A stretch of 61,566 nucleotides of DNA from Accumulibacter sp. Its GTDB lineage: Bacteria; Pseudomonadota; Gammaproteobacteria; Burkholderiales; Rhodocyclaceae. The DNA is taken from positions 1 to 61,566 of the forward strand of contig NZ_JAMTDV010000132.1 of NCBI RefSeq assembly GCF_023806565.1. The letters run 5' to 3'. The notes under the pieces were generated by a model that was not told the DNA's origin, did no database searches, and saw only the letters and a list, made by a program, of their open reading frames with translations. A program made the translations under genes and the position numbers. The number at the start of each line of letters is the position of its first letter. Positions within the stretch are counted from its first letter, which is position 1. This document shows, one piece after another, positions 1 to 10,600 of this stretch.

Positions 1-4
1 AAAG

Positions 5-54
5 CGGACAATTCATGTGCTACAAAACCGGACAGGTCTATTTGTTGCCAACAC
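5..54. repeat. Possible insertion-sequence end (two short direct repeats)
   Basis: Two related segments lie 24 bases apart, both beginning CGGACA (5-10 and 29-34) and both running into a similar TGnTnC/TTGTTGCC stretch. Multiple short repeats of this kind are known at the ends of IS21-like elements. No transposase is in the window, so this is only a candidate end of an element lying to the left. Confidence 0.22.
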
Positions 55-150
55 GTCCGATCGAAAAATTTGGGGATACAGGTTAAGTGCGCAGACTATC
101 CGGGCGGCGGCGATCGCCCCGATAGCTTCGCCGTCTATCCGCCTCGCCCT

Positions 151-756
151 TCAGCTCAACATTGTCGCTACGAAATCCAGATGAAAGCCAGCGCCTAGAA
201 AGCCGGCTATTCCCGAGGCCAGGCCGACACCGGCGAACACCGCGGCGAACCAGACCAGCCACTGCCGCCGCGTCAACGCCGCGATACCCAGCACCGCCAG
301 GGCAACGGTGATCCCCGCTTCGGCAATATCGAACTGGTCATCGTGGTAGTTCAAACGATCATACTCCTGGGCAAAGCCTTCTGCCTGCTTCTTGATTTCT
401 TCCTTTTCGCCTTCGTAGCGAGCCACCTTTTCGCGGTAGAGGGCGATCTTCTTGTCAAGCAGGGCGGCCTCCTCCGGCGTCAGCCGGCCGCTGCGCTCAC
501 GCTCGATGATCAGTTGATCGAGCATGTTTTCTGCGAGACTCTGCTTGGTGCTCTTAGCCTGAAAATATGCCCAGGCGTTTACACTTCTCGCCTGGGCTTG
601 GGCCATCGCCTGCACGATGTTCCCATCCTTGATGTTGAATAGAGCCATCACCGTCGCCAGCACCGCAACGAGTACGGCGATGACGCTGTTGAGACGACTG
701 GAAGCGTTGTCCGCGTTCTCTACCACTTCGTCGATCGAATCCTTGATATCGCCCAT
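151..756 (-). CDS. DUF4337-type membrane protein
   Basis: A 201-residue protein of unknown function. It begins ATG behind a strong ribosome site (GAGGAGGGGG). A first hydrophobic segment lies near residues 24-42. A charged helical, probably coiled-coil stretch with many Glu/Lys follows at about 65-130. Two further hydrophobic segments lie at about 145-163 and 168-195. This arrangement (one N-terminal helix, cytoplasmic or periplasmic coiled coil, two C-terminal helices) fits the DUF4337 family as I know it. The gene stands alone, divergent from groES, with no partner that suggests a role. The assignment rests on recognised layout rather than a diagnostic motif. Confidence 0.75.
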   Translation of the reverse strand: MGDIKDSIDEVVENADNASSRLNSVIAVLVAVLATVMALFNIKDGNIVQAMAQAQARSVNAWAYFQAKSTKQSLAENMLDQLIIERERSGRLTPEEAALLDKKIALYREKVARYEGEKEEIKKQAEGFAQEYDRLNYHDDQFDIAEAGITVALAVLGIAALTRRQWLVWFAAVFAGVGLASGIAGFLGAGFHLDFVATMLS

Positions 757-1062
757 ACGCCCCCTCCTCTAGTAAAGATCTGCAAGGTAAGTGACCCCAC
801 CCCCCGCGCCAGGCACGCACCTGTCGCTCCTGCAAGCAGAGTCGTCTCGGTCTGGCCGGCGAGTCTTGCGCCGCCTCTTCGCCAAGAGTTGCTGCTGGCG
901 ACTCGCCTGCGCGACGCCGCGATCTCTTGTCGCAGCGCAAACCGGCGACCGAATTATTAGCCCTCGACGCTTTCGCGACAACAAATTCCTGCCATTCCGC
1001 CCGGTCGACACGAGCACCAGGGCGCAGGCGATCGACGAACGACGGTCTCCGAGTGGCGGGTC
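757..1062. other. Intergenic region, no gene seen
   Basis: About 300 bases between the divergent DUF4337 gene and the groES promoter. Open frames here have no ribosome site and no recognisable product. Presumably it holds the upstream control region of both genes. Confidence 0.5.
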
Positions 1063-1091
1063 CTTGAAATTTGCGCGACGCAGCCCTATTA
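1063..1091 (+). promoter_or_regulatory. Sigma-32-type heat-shock promoter of groESL
   Basis: CTTGAAA at 1063-1069 matches the RpoH -35 element. CCCTATTA at 1084-1091, 14 bases further on, resembles the RpoH -10 element CCCCATnT. The CIRCE operator begins at the next base, so transcription would start within or just after it. This suggests dual control by RpoH (activation) and HrcA (repression), known in several proteobacteria. Confidence 0.7.
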
Positions 1092-1118
1092 TTAGCACTC
1101 GTTAGTCGTGAGTGCTAA
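1092..1118. promoter_or_regulatory. CIRCE operator (HrcA binding site)
   Basis: A perfect inverted repeat, TTAGCACTC at 1092-1100 and GAGTGCTAA at 1110-1118, with a 9-base spacer. This is the exact CIRCE consensus bound by the repressor HrcA. It lies 85 bases upstream of groES. Confidence 0.97.
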
Positions 1119-1202
1119 TAATTCTGAACCCGGGCCCCTGTCGGTGCCTCGGGAGTTCCGTCGTAGATTTCATTAAATGTTTGTAAAACAAGGAGAAGCT
1201 GC

Positions 1203-1493
1203 ATGAAAATCCGTCCGTTGCATGATCGCGTAATCGTCAAGCGTCTTGAGGAAGAGCGGAGGACCGCTTCCGGTATCGTCATTCCCGATACGGCCGCCGA
1301 GAAGCCTGACCAAGGCGAAATTCGCGCCGTTGGCAATGGCAAGATTCTCGAGGACGGCAGCGTTCGCGCGCTCGCCGTGAAGGTTGGTGACCGCGTCCTG
1401 TTCGGCAAGTACGCCGGGCAGACCGTCAAGGTGGAAGGCGAAGAGCTGCTGGTCATGCGCGAAGAAGACATCATGGGTGTCATCGAGGTCTAG
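1203..1493 (+). CDS. groES: Co-chaperonin GroES
   Basis: A 96-residue co-chaperonin of the usual length that caps the GroEL ring in the cytoplasm and helps enclose substrate proteins. The N-terminus ([14 protein letters not shown]) and the mobile-loop region with GIVIPD around residues 24-29 are canonical, as is the ending with MGVIEV. The ribosome site AAGGAGA lies 7 bases before the ATG. groEL follows 64 bases downstream in one operon under CIRCE and a heat-shock promoter. Confidence 0.98.
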   Translation: MKIRPLHDRVIVKRLEEERRTASGIVIPDTAAEKPDQGEIRAVGNGKILEDGSVRALAVKVGDRVLFGKYAGQTVKVEGEELLVMREEDIMGVIEV

Positions 1494-1548
1494 TCCTCGG
1501 CACTCGTCCAATTTTCCGATCACGATTCCATTCACTAAAGAAATCTAG

Positions 1549-3222
<1,674 letters not shown>

Positions 3223-3245
3223 TTCCTGGGCACCAGCCATGCATG

Positions 3246-3272
3246 AAAAACCCCGCTTCGGCGGGGTTTTTT
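3246..3272. terminator. Rho-independent terminator after groEL (bidirectional)
   Basis: The stem CCCCGC/GCGGGG (3251-3256 and 3261-3266) with a TTCG loop is followed by six T and preceded by five A. It can therefore serve both groEL (plus) and the convergent ppiD (minus). Confidence 0.93.
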
Positions 3273-3378
3273 GCATCTGCTTGCCAAGAACACCGGGACT
3301 CGCCAGACTACGCCCACGCGCCGACGACCCGCCCCCCTGCCAACAGGATCGGCTGCCAAGCTCCAGGCCAAGAACCGC

Positions 3379-5289
3379 CTAGCGCTCCTTGCTCTCCAGT
3401 GCCGACCGATTGATGTCGATCTTGTAACGTTGCCGCAAACCGGCGAGGTAGGCGGCAAAATCCTCCTGCCCAAGAATCGTCCCGTACTCGCGCTGCAACG
3501 CCTTGCGCCGACCATCGTCGACTTTCTCCGGATAGCTGACCTTCGTGATCCTGAAGAGCGCGTAAGTGCCGCCGCCGACCTCTGCACCGACGTACGCCGG
3601 CAGCTTGGACACATCGCCCTTGAAGATCGCCTTCAGCGCCGCCGGTGGCAGCCGGCGCGTTTCCTGACGGGAAACGTTCCCGATCGTCGCCCAGGCCACT
3701 TTGTCGTCGGCCCCCTGTTGCAACTCTCGCAGCCGCGACTCGCCCGCCGCGCGCGCCAGCGCTGCTTCCTCGCGCGTCTTCAGCGCGGCCTCGATGTCGG
3801 CCTTGACGGCCTCCAGCGGCTTGACGCTTGCCGGTCGATAGTCGACCACTCGCGCCGCGAGCAAGGTATTCGGCGCAATTTCGACCACTTCGGTATTGCG
3901 CCTGTTCTTCAGCGAATCTTCCGAGAACACCGCAGCCAGCACCTTCTGATTGCCGAGCTGCCCCAGCGCAGGCAGCATTTCCTGCGTCGCGTTGCGCGGC
4001 AACCAGCCGGATTGCTGGCTCTTCAGCTTGAACCTCTCGGCAGCCGGCTGCAGACTGTCAGGTTGCTCATAAACCATGTTGCTGAACGCTTCGGCCGATT
4101 CGGCAAACTGTCGCGATGCCGTCTGGCGCTTCAGCTCTTCCTCGATCTCCGGTCGCACCTCGGCGAGCGCACGCTGCCTACCCGGCTTGCTTCCCGTCAC
4201 CTTGATGATGTGATACCCGAAATCGGACTGGACCAGCACCGGCGCGTCACTTTCGCGCAGCTTGAATGCAGCCTCCTCAAACGGCTTGACCATCGTGCCG
4301 CGGGCAAAAAAACCGAGGTCGCCCCCCTTGTCGGCCGAACCAGGGTCCTGCGAGTACTGCCTGGCGAGTTCGGCAAACCTCGCCGGCGACTTCTGTACCT
4401 CCTTCAGCACCTCGTCCGCCTTCGCCTTCGCCTGCTTCGCCTGCTCCACATCACTGCCGGTCGCAATAAGGATGTGACTCGCCCGCTTCTCCTCGGCCTG
4501 CTGATAGCGATCCTTGTGGCTATCGTACCAGGCGCTCACTTCGGCATCCGCCGGCTTGACCTGTGCCAGCAGTCCTTCGAGGGACAGCACCACGTACTCG
4601 ACCCGGGCCTGTTCCGCGACTTCGAAACGCTTGCCGTTTTCTTCGTAATACTTGCGAACCGACTCCGTGTCGACCTTCACCTGACCGGCAAACTGCTCCG
4701 GAGTGATGCGCGATTCGGCGATCTGCCGCTCCTCGGCCTGGATGTGCAGGAGTCGGTCGAGGACCGCATCGCCGACGATGCTGGTCTCGCCAATTGCCGC
4801 GATCAGTTGCTGCAACGTGAGATCCTGTCGCAGCTGCCCCTCGAACTGCGCTTGCGACATGCCTTGCGCCGCCAGTACCGCCTGATAGCGGGCCAGCGAA
4901 AACTGCCCGTTTTCCTGTAATGCCGGAATCTTTCCGATCACCGCCCGCAGTTGATCGTCGCCGGCGGCCAGCCGGCCCTTCGCTGCCTCAAGGAGCAGCA
5001 GACGCTGATCGATCAACGAATTGAGAACGGCAAGCTTGGCAGCCGGCGTGTTCATCGCTTCGGGGCGAAAATTCGCGCCGAGAGCCTGCCGCATGCGTTC
5101 CTGTTGTGCACGCCAGGCCTGATCAAACTGCGGCATGGTGATTTTCGAGTCGCCGACACTGGCCAGGTCGCTGCCTGCCCCCATGTTGCGAACGTACGAA
5201 TCCACTCCCCAGAACGCAAAGGGCAAGGTGATCAGGGCAAGAAATATCTGGACGACTCTCTTGTTGGTGCGAACGGCGTCAAAGAACAT
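3379..5289 (-). CDS. ppiD: Periplasmic folding chaperone PpiD (SurA N-domain and parvulin fold)
   Basis: A 636-residue inner-membrane-anchored periplasmic chaperone that assists newly translocated envelope proteins at the Sec translocon. A single membrane segment lies at about residues 12-30 after a short basic start. The SurA-like N-terminal chaperone region follows. A parvulin domain at about 266-365 carries the family pattern ASHIL...FAELA...GGDLGFF...FGYHIIKV. A long C-terminal chaperone region completes it. The size matches E. coli PpiD (623). It is read from the ATG at 5289 and lies downstream of tRNA-Val on the same strand. In many betaproteobacteria ppiD sits near lon and hupB, but those genes are not here. 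Confidence 0.92.
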   Translation of the reverse strand: MFFDAVRTNKRVVQIFLALITLPFAFWGVDSYVRNMGAGSDLASVGDSKITMPQFDQAWRAQQERMRQALGANFRPEAMNTPAAKLAVLNSLIDQRLLLLEAAKGRLAAGDDQLRAVIGKIPALQENGQFSLARYQAVLAAQGMSQAQFEGQLRQDLTLQQLIAAIGETSIVGDAVLDRLLHIQAEERQIAESRITPEQFAGQVKVDTESVRKYYEENGKRFEVAEQARVEYVVLSLEGLLAQVKPADAEVSAWYDSHKDRYQQAEEKRASHILIATGSDVEQAKQAKAKADEVLKEVQKSPARFAELARQYSQDPGSADKGGDLGFFARGTMVKPFEEAAFKLRESDAPVLVQSDFGYHIIKVTGSKPGRQRALAEVRPEIEEELKRQTASRQFAESAEAFSNMVYEQPDSLQPAAERFKLKSQQSGWLPRNATQEMLPALGQLGNQKVLAAVFSEDSLKNRRNTEVVEIAPNTLLAARVVDYRPASVKPLEAVKADIEAALKTREEAALARAAGESRLRELQQGADDKVAWATIGNVSRQETRRLPPAALKAIFKGDVSKLPAYVGAEVGGGTYALFRITKVSYPEKVDDGRRKALQREYGTILGQEDFAAYLAGLRQRYKIDINRSALESKER

Positions 5290-5453
5290 GGTGGTGGCCC
5301 GCTAACTCACTGGAATGTCGAAGCGAAGCGAACACGCATTCGCCCTTCGGCAGCGGCAGAGTGGACGGCACAAGCACCCGCGCGCGGCGTGGCAGGCCGG
5401 TATTCTGACCAACTGAACCACCACTCCCGAACGCGCTGAAAAACCGCTCTTGG

Positions 5454-5529
5454 TGGTGGGTGCTGACGGGCTCGAACCGCCGACATCCAGCTTGTAAGGC
5501 TAGCGCTCTACCAACTGAGCTAAGCACCC
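5454..5529 (-). tRNA. tRNA-Val (anticodon TAC)
   Basis: Read on the minus strand this folds as a full cloverleaf. The acceptor GGGTGCT pairs with AGCACCC, the anticodon loop is CTTACAA, and the T arm is GGCGG/CCGTC with TTCGAGC. CCA is encoded at 5454-5456. The length is 76 bases. Confidence 0.97.
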
Positions 5530-5556
5530 GTTCCGTGACCGAAGCATGGAGGCGGC

Positions 5557-5585
5557 AGTCTACCGCATCCGCCGCATCTTGGCCA
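5557..5585 (-). promoter_or_regulatory. Candidate sigma-70 promoter of tRNA-Val
   Basis: On the minus strand TGGCCA (-35) and TAGACT (-10) are separated by 17 bases, each matching 4 of 6 consensus positions. The -10 lies 27 bases before the mature tRNA 5' end, a sensible distance for a short leader removed by RNase P. Confidence 0.4.
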
Positions 5586-5755
5586 GAGCGAACACCTCGC
5601 CACGGTGCCATCCTGACCCAGGGTGGCCTAGGTCGCGCGCTCGCCCGAACCCCGCGTGCGAAAGTCTTACAGGGTATGCCTCTCGACCATCGCCATGGCC
5701 ATTGGCGACGGCGGAGCCGGCAGCAATCGTCGGGCGTGCCAGGCGGCGCGGATGA

Positions 5756-5787
5756 TTGCCACGAGACGCCGGGATCGTGCCTATAAT
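5756..5787 (+). promoter_or_regulatory. Candidate promoter of the ketopantoate reductase gene
   Basis: A perfect TATAAT lies at 5782-5787, with TTGCCA at 5756-5761. The spacing is 20 bases, longer than ideal, so the -10 is the stronger part. The rest of the 5530-5877 intergenic stretch shows nothing else recognisable. Confidence 0.45.
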
Positions 5788-5877
5788 CGCCCACAGCTCG
5801 AGTCCGCCGAAACCGGCTCGGCATTCGCCAAAATACCCACTGAATGCGTGGCGGTCGCCGCAAGCAAAGGAGCCAAC

Positions 5878-6810
5878 ATGAAAATGCTTTTTCTCGGGGC
5901 CGGCGGTGTCGGCGGCTATTTTGGTGGCCGACTGGTCGAAGCAGGAGCCGACGTGACCTTCCTGGTGCGACCGGCGCGTGCCGCACGTCTCCGCTCGGAC
6001 GGACTGCGCGTAAATAGCCCGCACGGCGACTTCGCCGTACCGGTAAACTGCGTCACCCGCGACACCGACACCATCGGGGAGAGTTACGATCTCGTCGTAT
6101 TGACCGCCAAGGCTTTCGACCTCGCCGATGCGATCGAATCGGTGGCCAGCTTCGTGACGCCAGCAACCTTCGTCCTGCCGCTGCTCAACGGCCTCTCGCA
6201 CATGGATGTGCTCGACCGACGCTTCGGCGCCGAGCGCGTGCTTGGCGGTCTGGTGCAGGTGGCGGTGGTGCTCGAGTCCGACGGTGCAATCCGGCAACTC
6301 ACTCCGATGCATTCGCTGACCGCCGGCGGCCGCACTGCGGAAACGCAGGCGATGGCCGCCCGCTTTGTCGAGATCTGCAAGGCAGCTAATTTCGATTCCC
6401 GACTCTCGCCCGACATCGTGCTCAGCCTGTGGGAGAAGTGGGTCTTCCTCGCCACTCTGGCCACTGTCACCACCCTCATGCGGGCGAGCGTCGGTCAGAT
6501 CATGGAGACGGCGCTAGGCGAATCGCTGATTCGGCAGGCGTACGCCGAATGCCTGGCGGTGGCCGCATCACAAGGCGTAGAAATCGGGCCCGCGGCACGC
6601 GCCGCGGCCCTGAAGATTCTGACCCAGCACGGCCTGCCCCTGACCGCCTCGATGCTTCGCGATCTGCAGGCAGGTCAGCGTACCGAGCACCGCCACGTGC
6701 TCGGCGACCTCCTCGACCGGGCGCTGGCAACGGGAATCGAGGTGCCCATCCTGGCGCTGGCGCTGTCTCAGATGGAAATCCGGGAGCGTGAATCGGCTGC
6801 TGGTCATTGA
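5878..6810 (+). CDS. panE: 2-dehydropantoate 2-reductase family protein
   Basis: A 310-residue NADPH-dependent ketopantoate reductase family member. In pathway terms it reduces 2-dehydropantoate to pantoate for coenzyme A synthesis. The N-terminal Rossmann motif is GAGGVGGYFGG (residues 7-17). The conserved lysine segment LTAKAFDL and the LLNGL stretch follow. The C-terminal substrate region has SMLRDLQAGQRTE, close to the ApbA/PanE signature. The ATG at 5878 is chosen because AAGGAG lies 7 bases before it and the Rossmann motif begins at once; longer in-frame starts add unrelated residues. The family contains members of unproven substrate, so panE is likely but not certain. Confidence 0.85.
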   Translation: MKMLFLGAGGVGGYFGGRLVEAGADVTFLVRPARAARLRSDGLRVNSPHGDFAVPVNCVTRDTDTIGESYDLVVLTAKAFDLADAIESVASFVTPATFVLPLLNGLSHMDVLDRRFGAERVLGGLVQVAVVLESDGAIRQLTPMHSLTAGGRTAETQAMAARFVEICKAANFDSRLSPDIVLSLWEKWVFLATLATVTTLMRASVGQIMETALGESLIRQAYAECLAVAASQGVEIGPAARAAALKILTQHGLPLTASMLRDLQAGQRTEHRHVLGDLLDRALATGIEVPILALALSQMEIRERESAAGH

Positions 6811-6953
6811 ACGAAGCCGGTCACCCGTCGGCGCCGCAATGGCTGTCGCGCGACCAAAGCCGGACCAACACTTGCGGTCGGCGAACGAAGCGCCCGTGCA
6901 CCGGCCGTATTCGGTCACTCGTGCTCCCCGCGTGCCACATCCCGCGCGCATCA

Positions 6954-6982
6954 TTGACCAGCAAAGTGCCAGCTTGTAGAAT
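6954..6982 (+). promoter_or_regulatory. Strong sigma-70 promoter of the tRNA cluster
   Basis: TTGACC (6954-6959) and TAGAAT (6977-6982) are separated by exactly 17 bases. The GC-rich stretch between the -10 and the tRNA is typical of stringently controlled stable-RNA promoters. The first tRNA begins 12 bases after the -10. Confidence 0.8.
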
Positions 6983-6993
6983 GCGCGCTTCCT

Positions 6994-7070
6994 CGGGGCG
7001 TAGCGCAGCCTGGTAGCGCATCTGCTTTGGGAGCAGAGGGTCGTGAGTTCGAATCCCACCGCCCCGACCA
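6994..7070 (+). tRNA. tRNA-Pro (anticodon TGG)
   Basis: A 77-base cloverleaf with acceptor CGGGGCG/CGCCCCG, anticodon loop TTTGGGA and encoded CCA at 7068-7070. First gene of a three-tRNA cluster. Confidence 0.97.
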
Positions 7071-7148
7071 GTTGGACAGGCAGCAGTCGCCAGGAAAAGC
7101 AGGATGCGATACCCAGCGGAAAAGCAGTGCCCTGCAGGTGTCGCGCTC

Positions 7149-7225
7149 GCGCCCGTAGCTCAACCGGATAGAGCACCGGCCTTCTAAGCCGGGGGTCGTG
7201 AGTTCGAGTCTCGCCGGGCGCGCCA
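7149..7225 (+). tRNA. tRNA-Arg (anticodon TCT)
   Basis: A 77-base cloverleaf with acceptor GCGCCCG/CGGGCGC, anticodon stem CCGGC/GCCGG, loop CTTCTAA and encoded CCA at 7223-7225. It reads AGA, a rare codon in GC-rich genomes. Confidence 0.97.
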
Positions 7226-7232
7226 GAACAGT

Positions 7233-7309
7233 GGCGGTGTTAGCTCAGTTGGTAGAGCACTGGATTGTGATTCCAGTGGTCACGGGTTCGAATCCCGTAC
7301 ATCGCCCCA
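7233..7309 (+). tRNA. tRNA-His (anticodon GTG)
   Basis: Acceptor GCGGTGT (7234-7240) pairs with ACATCGC. The extra 5' guanosine (G-1, position 7233) faces the discriminator C, the hallmark of tRNA-His. The anticodon loop is TTGTGAT and CCA is encoded at 7307-7309. Confidence 0.97.
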
Positions 7310-7656
7310 ATTAGCCCAAACCTCGCACATGCGCAGCAATTTGTCGGTGGTCCCCCGCTTTTTCGTGCCTTCCCGGCGTCCAGCTGACTCGGGGCGAGGC
7401 ACTCCCCCGCCGACGCCCTTCTCGGAAGGGCGCCTCGCTGGCGCGAGCTGCTTTCTCGAAGAAGCAGCCATTCCTCCACGGCTCGGGTTCTAGTGTTGGG
7501 CGACGACACGCACAACAGCCTGCCGCCGGCAGCCATCGGCAAAGTGTCCGCCACGGAACAAGGCGACGACGCTGCGCCAGCCCGCGTCCTGGACGGAAGC
7601 GAAGTATCCCGCCAAGGCAACGTCGCACACCGCACGATTTCAGGAAGCAAGGAACG
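7310..7656. other. Intergenic region before the polyketide synthase, no gene seen
   Basis: About 350 bases between tRNA-His and the polyketide synthase start. No convincing coding frame, terminator or promoter was found. AAGGA lies 5 bases before the synthase ATG. A promoter for the synthase should be in this stretch unless transcription continues from the tRNA cluster. Confidence 0.5.
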
Positions 7657-10600
7657 ATGAGCAAGGGGGTCGTCATCACCGGTTACTCATTCAGGCTGCC
7701 GGGAACGAGCGCGAGCCGCTACTGGCAGGACCTGCTCGATGGCCGCAACCTGGTCACCGAGGTCGATCCGAAGCGCTGGGCACAGGATACCTTTCTGCAT
7801 CCGAACCGAAATCATCCGGGAACGACGTACACTTTCGCAGCCGGTTCGATCGGCGACGTCACCGCTTTCGATGCCTCGTTCTTCGGCATCTCGCCGCGTG
7901 AAGCAGCGCTGATGGATCCGCAGCAGCGCCTGCTGCTCGAACTCAGTTGGCAAGCGCTGGAGAATGCGGGCGTTGTTCCTGCCAGCCTGCGTGCAAGTCG
8001 CACTGGCGTCTTCATGGGAATTTCCAGCGCCGACTACGCGTATCGAATGGCCGACGACCTGCTCGTCGCCGATTCGACGATGGCCACCGGCAATACCGCC
8101 AGCATTGCCGCCAACCGAATTTCCTACTTCTTCGATCTGCGTGGCCCCAGCCTGGCGATCGACACCGCCTGCTCATCGTCACTGGTCGCATTTCACCAGG
8201 CTTGCCAGTCGATTCGCTGCGGGGAAAGCACGCAGGCGCTGGCCGGCGGCATCAGCCTGCACCTGCACCCCTACGGCTTCGTGGGTTTTGCCAAGGCGAC
8301 GATGCTCTCGCGGCAGGGCCGCTGCCGGGTTTTCGATGCGTCGGGGGACGGTTACGTACGCTCCGAAGGCGGTGGCGTCTTTGTCCTCAAGGAGCACGAT
8401 CGTGCCGTCGCCGACGGCGACCCGATCCTGGCGATCGTCGCCGGATCTCTGGTCAATACCGATGGTCGCAAGACCGGTCTCACGGTACCCAGTCCGCAGG
8501 TGCAGTCGGCGCTGCTCTCCGAGGCCTATGCCGAAGCGGGAATCGATCCGGCAGCCATCGACTACCTCGAAGCCCATGGCACCGGTACTGCGGTCGGCGA
8601 CCCGATCGAGACCTTCGCCATCGGCCAGGCGCTGGGCAGGCACCGCGCCATCGGCGAGCCACTGCCGATCGGTTCGGTGAAGAGCAACATGGGGCATCTG
8701 GAAACCGCCTCCGGTGTTGCCGGGCTGGTCAAGGCGCTGCATTGCCTGCGGCACCGCGTCGTCCCGGCGACGATCGGCGTCGAAAAGGTCAATCCGAACA
8801 TCAAGCTGGCCGACTGGAACCTCGAATTGGTGACCAGCAACCGCGAACTGCGGCGGACCGGGAAGATCATCATTGGCATCAACTCTTTCGGCTTCGGCGG
8901 ATCGAATGCGCATGTCATTCTTGAGAGTCCGCCGGAGGCAAGGGTTGCGGCCGGGCAAGCACCGACCTCGTCACTGCCGATAATCGTCTCGGCCCGGGAC
9001 GACGTCGCGCTGAAAGCGGCGGCACGCGAGTTTGCCGGTTTCCTGCGCGGGCAGGCGGCAAGCGCGCTGTACGACGTCGCCTACAGTGCAGCATTCCACC
9101 GCCAGTGGCACGAGCAGCGAGCAGTCGTCTTCGGAAGCGATGCACAGGTCATTGCCCGGACGCTGCTCGAATTTGCCGACGACGCTCCCGGGCCCGCTCG
9201 CCTGGCTACCGCCAGCGCATTGGCGCAGGCCGGCGGACCGGCCTTCGTTTATTCTGGAAACGGATCGCAATGGGCAGGGATGGGCAGGCGCCTGCTCGAA
9301 GAACCCGTTTTCCGCGAGGCCGTGGAGGAAGTCGATGTGCTTTTCCAGCGCCATGCGGATTACTCGCTGGTCGATGAACTCACGGGCAGGAACGGCGACG
9401 ACCGCTACGCCTTCACCGAAATTGCCCAGCCAGCGCTGTTCGCGTTGCAGGTCGGGATCACACGGATGCTCGCAGAGCGGGGCATCCGGCCGCTGGCGGT
9501 GGCCGGCCACAGCGTCGGTGAGGTCGCTGCCGCCTGGGCATCGGGTGCGCTGACACTGGCCGAAGCGGTCGAGGTGATCTATCAGCGCAGTCGACTGCAG
9601 GGGACCACCAAGGGTCGGGGACAGATGAGCGCAGTGGCACTGGGTGAGGCGGCGACGCGCAGTCTGCTCGAACAGCTCGGGCTGCATTCTTCGCTGGCCA
9701 TCGCCGGCGTCAACAGCGCCCGTGGCGTCACCCTCGCCGGAGACTCGCAGCTCCTCAGCCGGTTCGAGGCGACGTTGGCCGAGCGGCAGATAGCCCACCA
9801 GCGCCTCGATCTGGACTACGCCTTTCACAGCCAGGCGATGGACACGATCGAAAACGGCATCCGACGGGCGCTCGCCCGGCTGCAACCGCGCGCGGCTCGC
9901 GTGCCGTTCCACTCCACGGTCAGCGGCACGCCATTGCCCGGAAATCGTCTCGACGCGGAATACTGGTGGAGCAACATTCGCCAACCGGTGCTGTTCGAGC
10001 AGACGATCCTCGGCCTCGTCGACGCCGGTACCCAGCTCTTCATCGAGATCGGACCGCATCCGGTGCTGCGCGGTTACATCAACGAATGCCTCAGGACGCG
10101 CGCGGTCGAGGGCCGGGTCATCGCCACGGTGATGCGCGACGACGATCCTCCGCAGCGGATTGCCGAAGCCGCCAGCCAGGCCATGCTGGCCGGTGGCAGC
10201 GTCGATTGGCAGGTTTTTTTCCCCCGGCCGGGCCGATTCGTCGAACTGCCAAACTATGCCTGGCAAAGGGAACGTCATTGGCATCCAGTGACGAGCGAAG
10301 CGATCGGTCTGATCTACCGACAGCGGGTGCACCCGCTGCTCGGCTACCCGCTTCGACAACAGGAACTGACCTGGGAAAACCAGCTCGACAGCCAACTGCA
10401 TCCGCTGCTTGCCGACCACGTCGTCGGCGAGGCGATCGTCTTCCCCGGCTCGGGCTTTGCCGAACTGGCACTGGCAGCAGCCCTGGCATGGCATGCCGGC
10501 GAGGTTACCGAAATCGAGGACCTCGAAATCCGCTCTCCCCTGCTTGTCGACGACGAGCGATCGACCACCATCCGCTCGCGAATCGACGCGCAGGACGGCG

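Noticed and set aside
3271-4920. 549-codon open frame opposite ppiD
   Set aside because: Antisense shadow; Arg/Leu-rich composition, no ribosome site.
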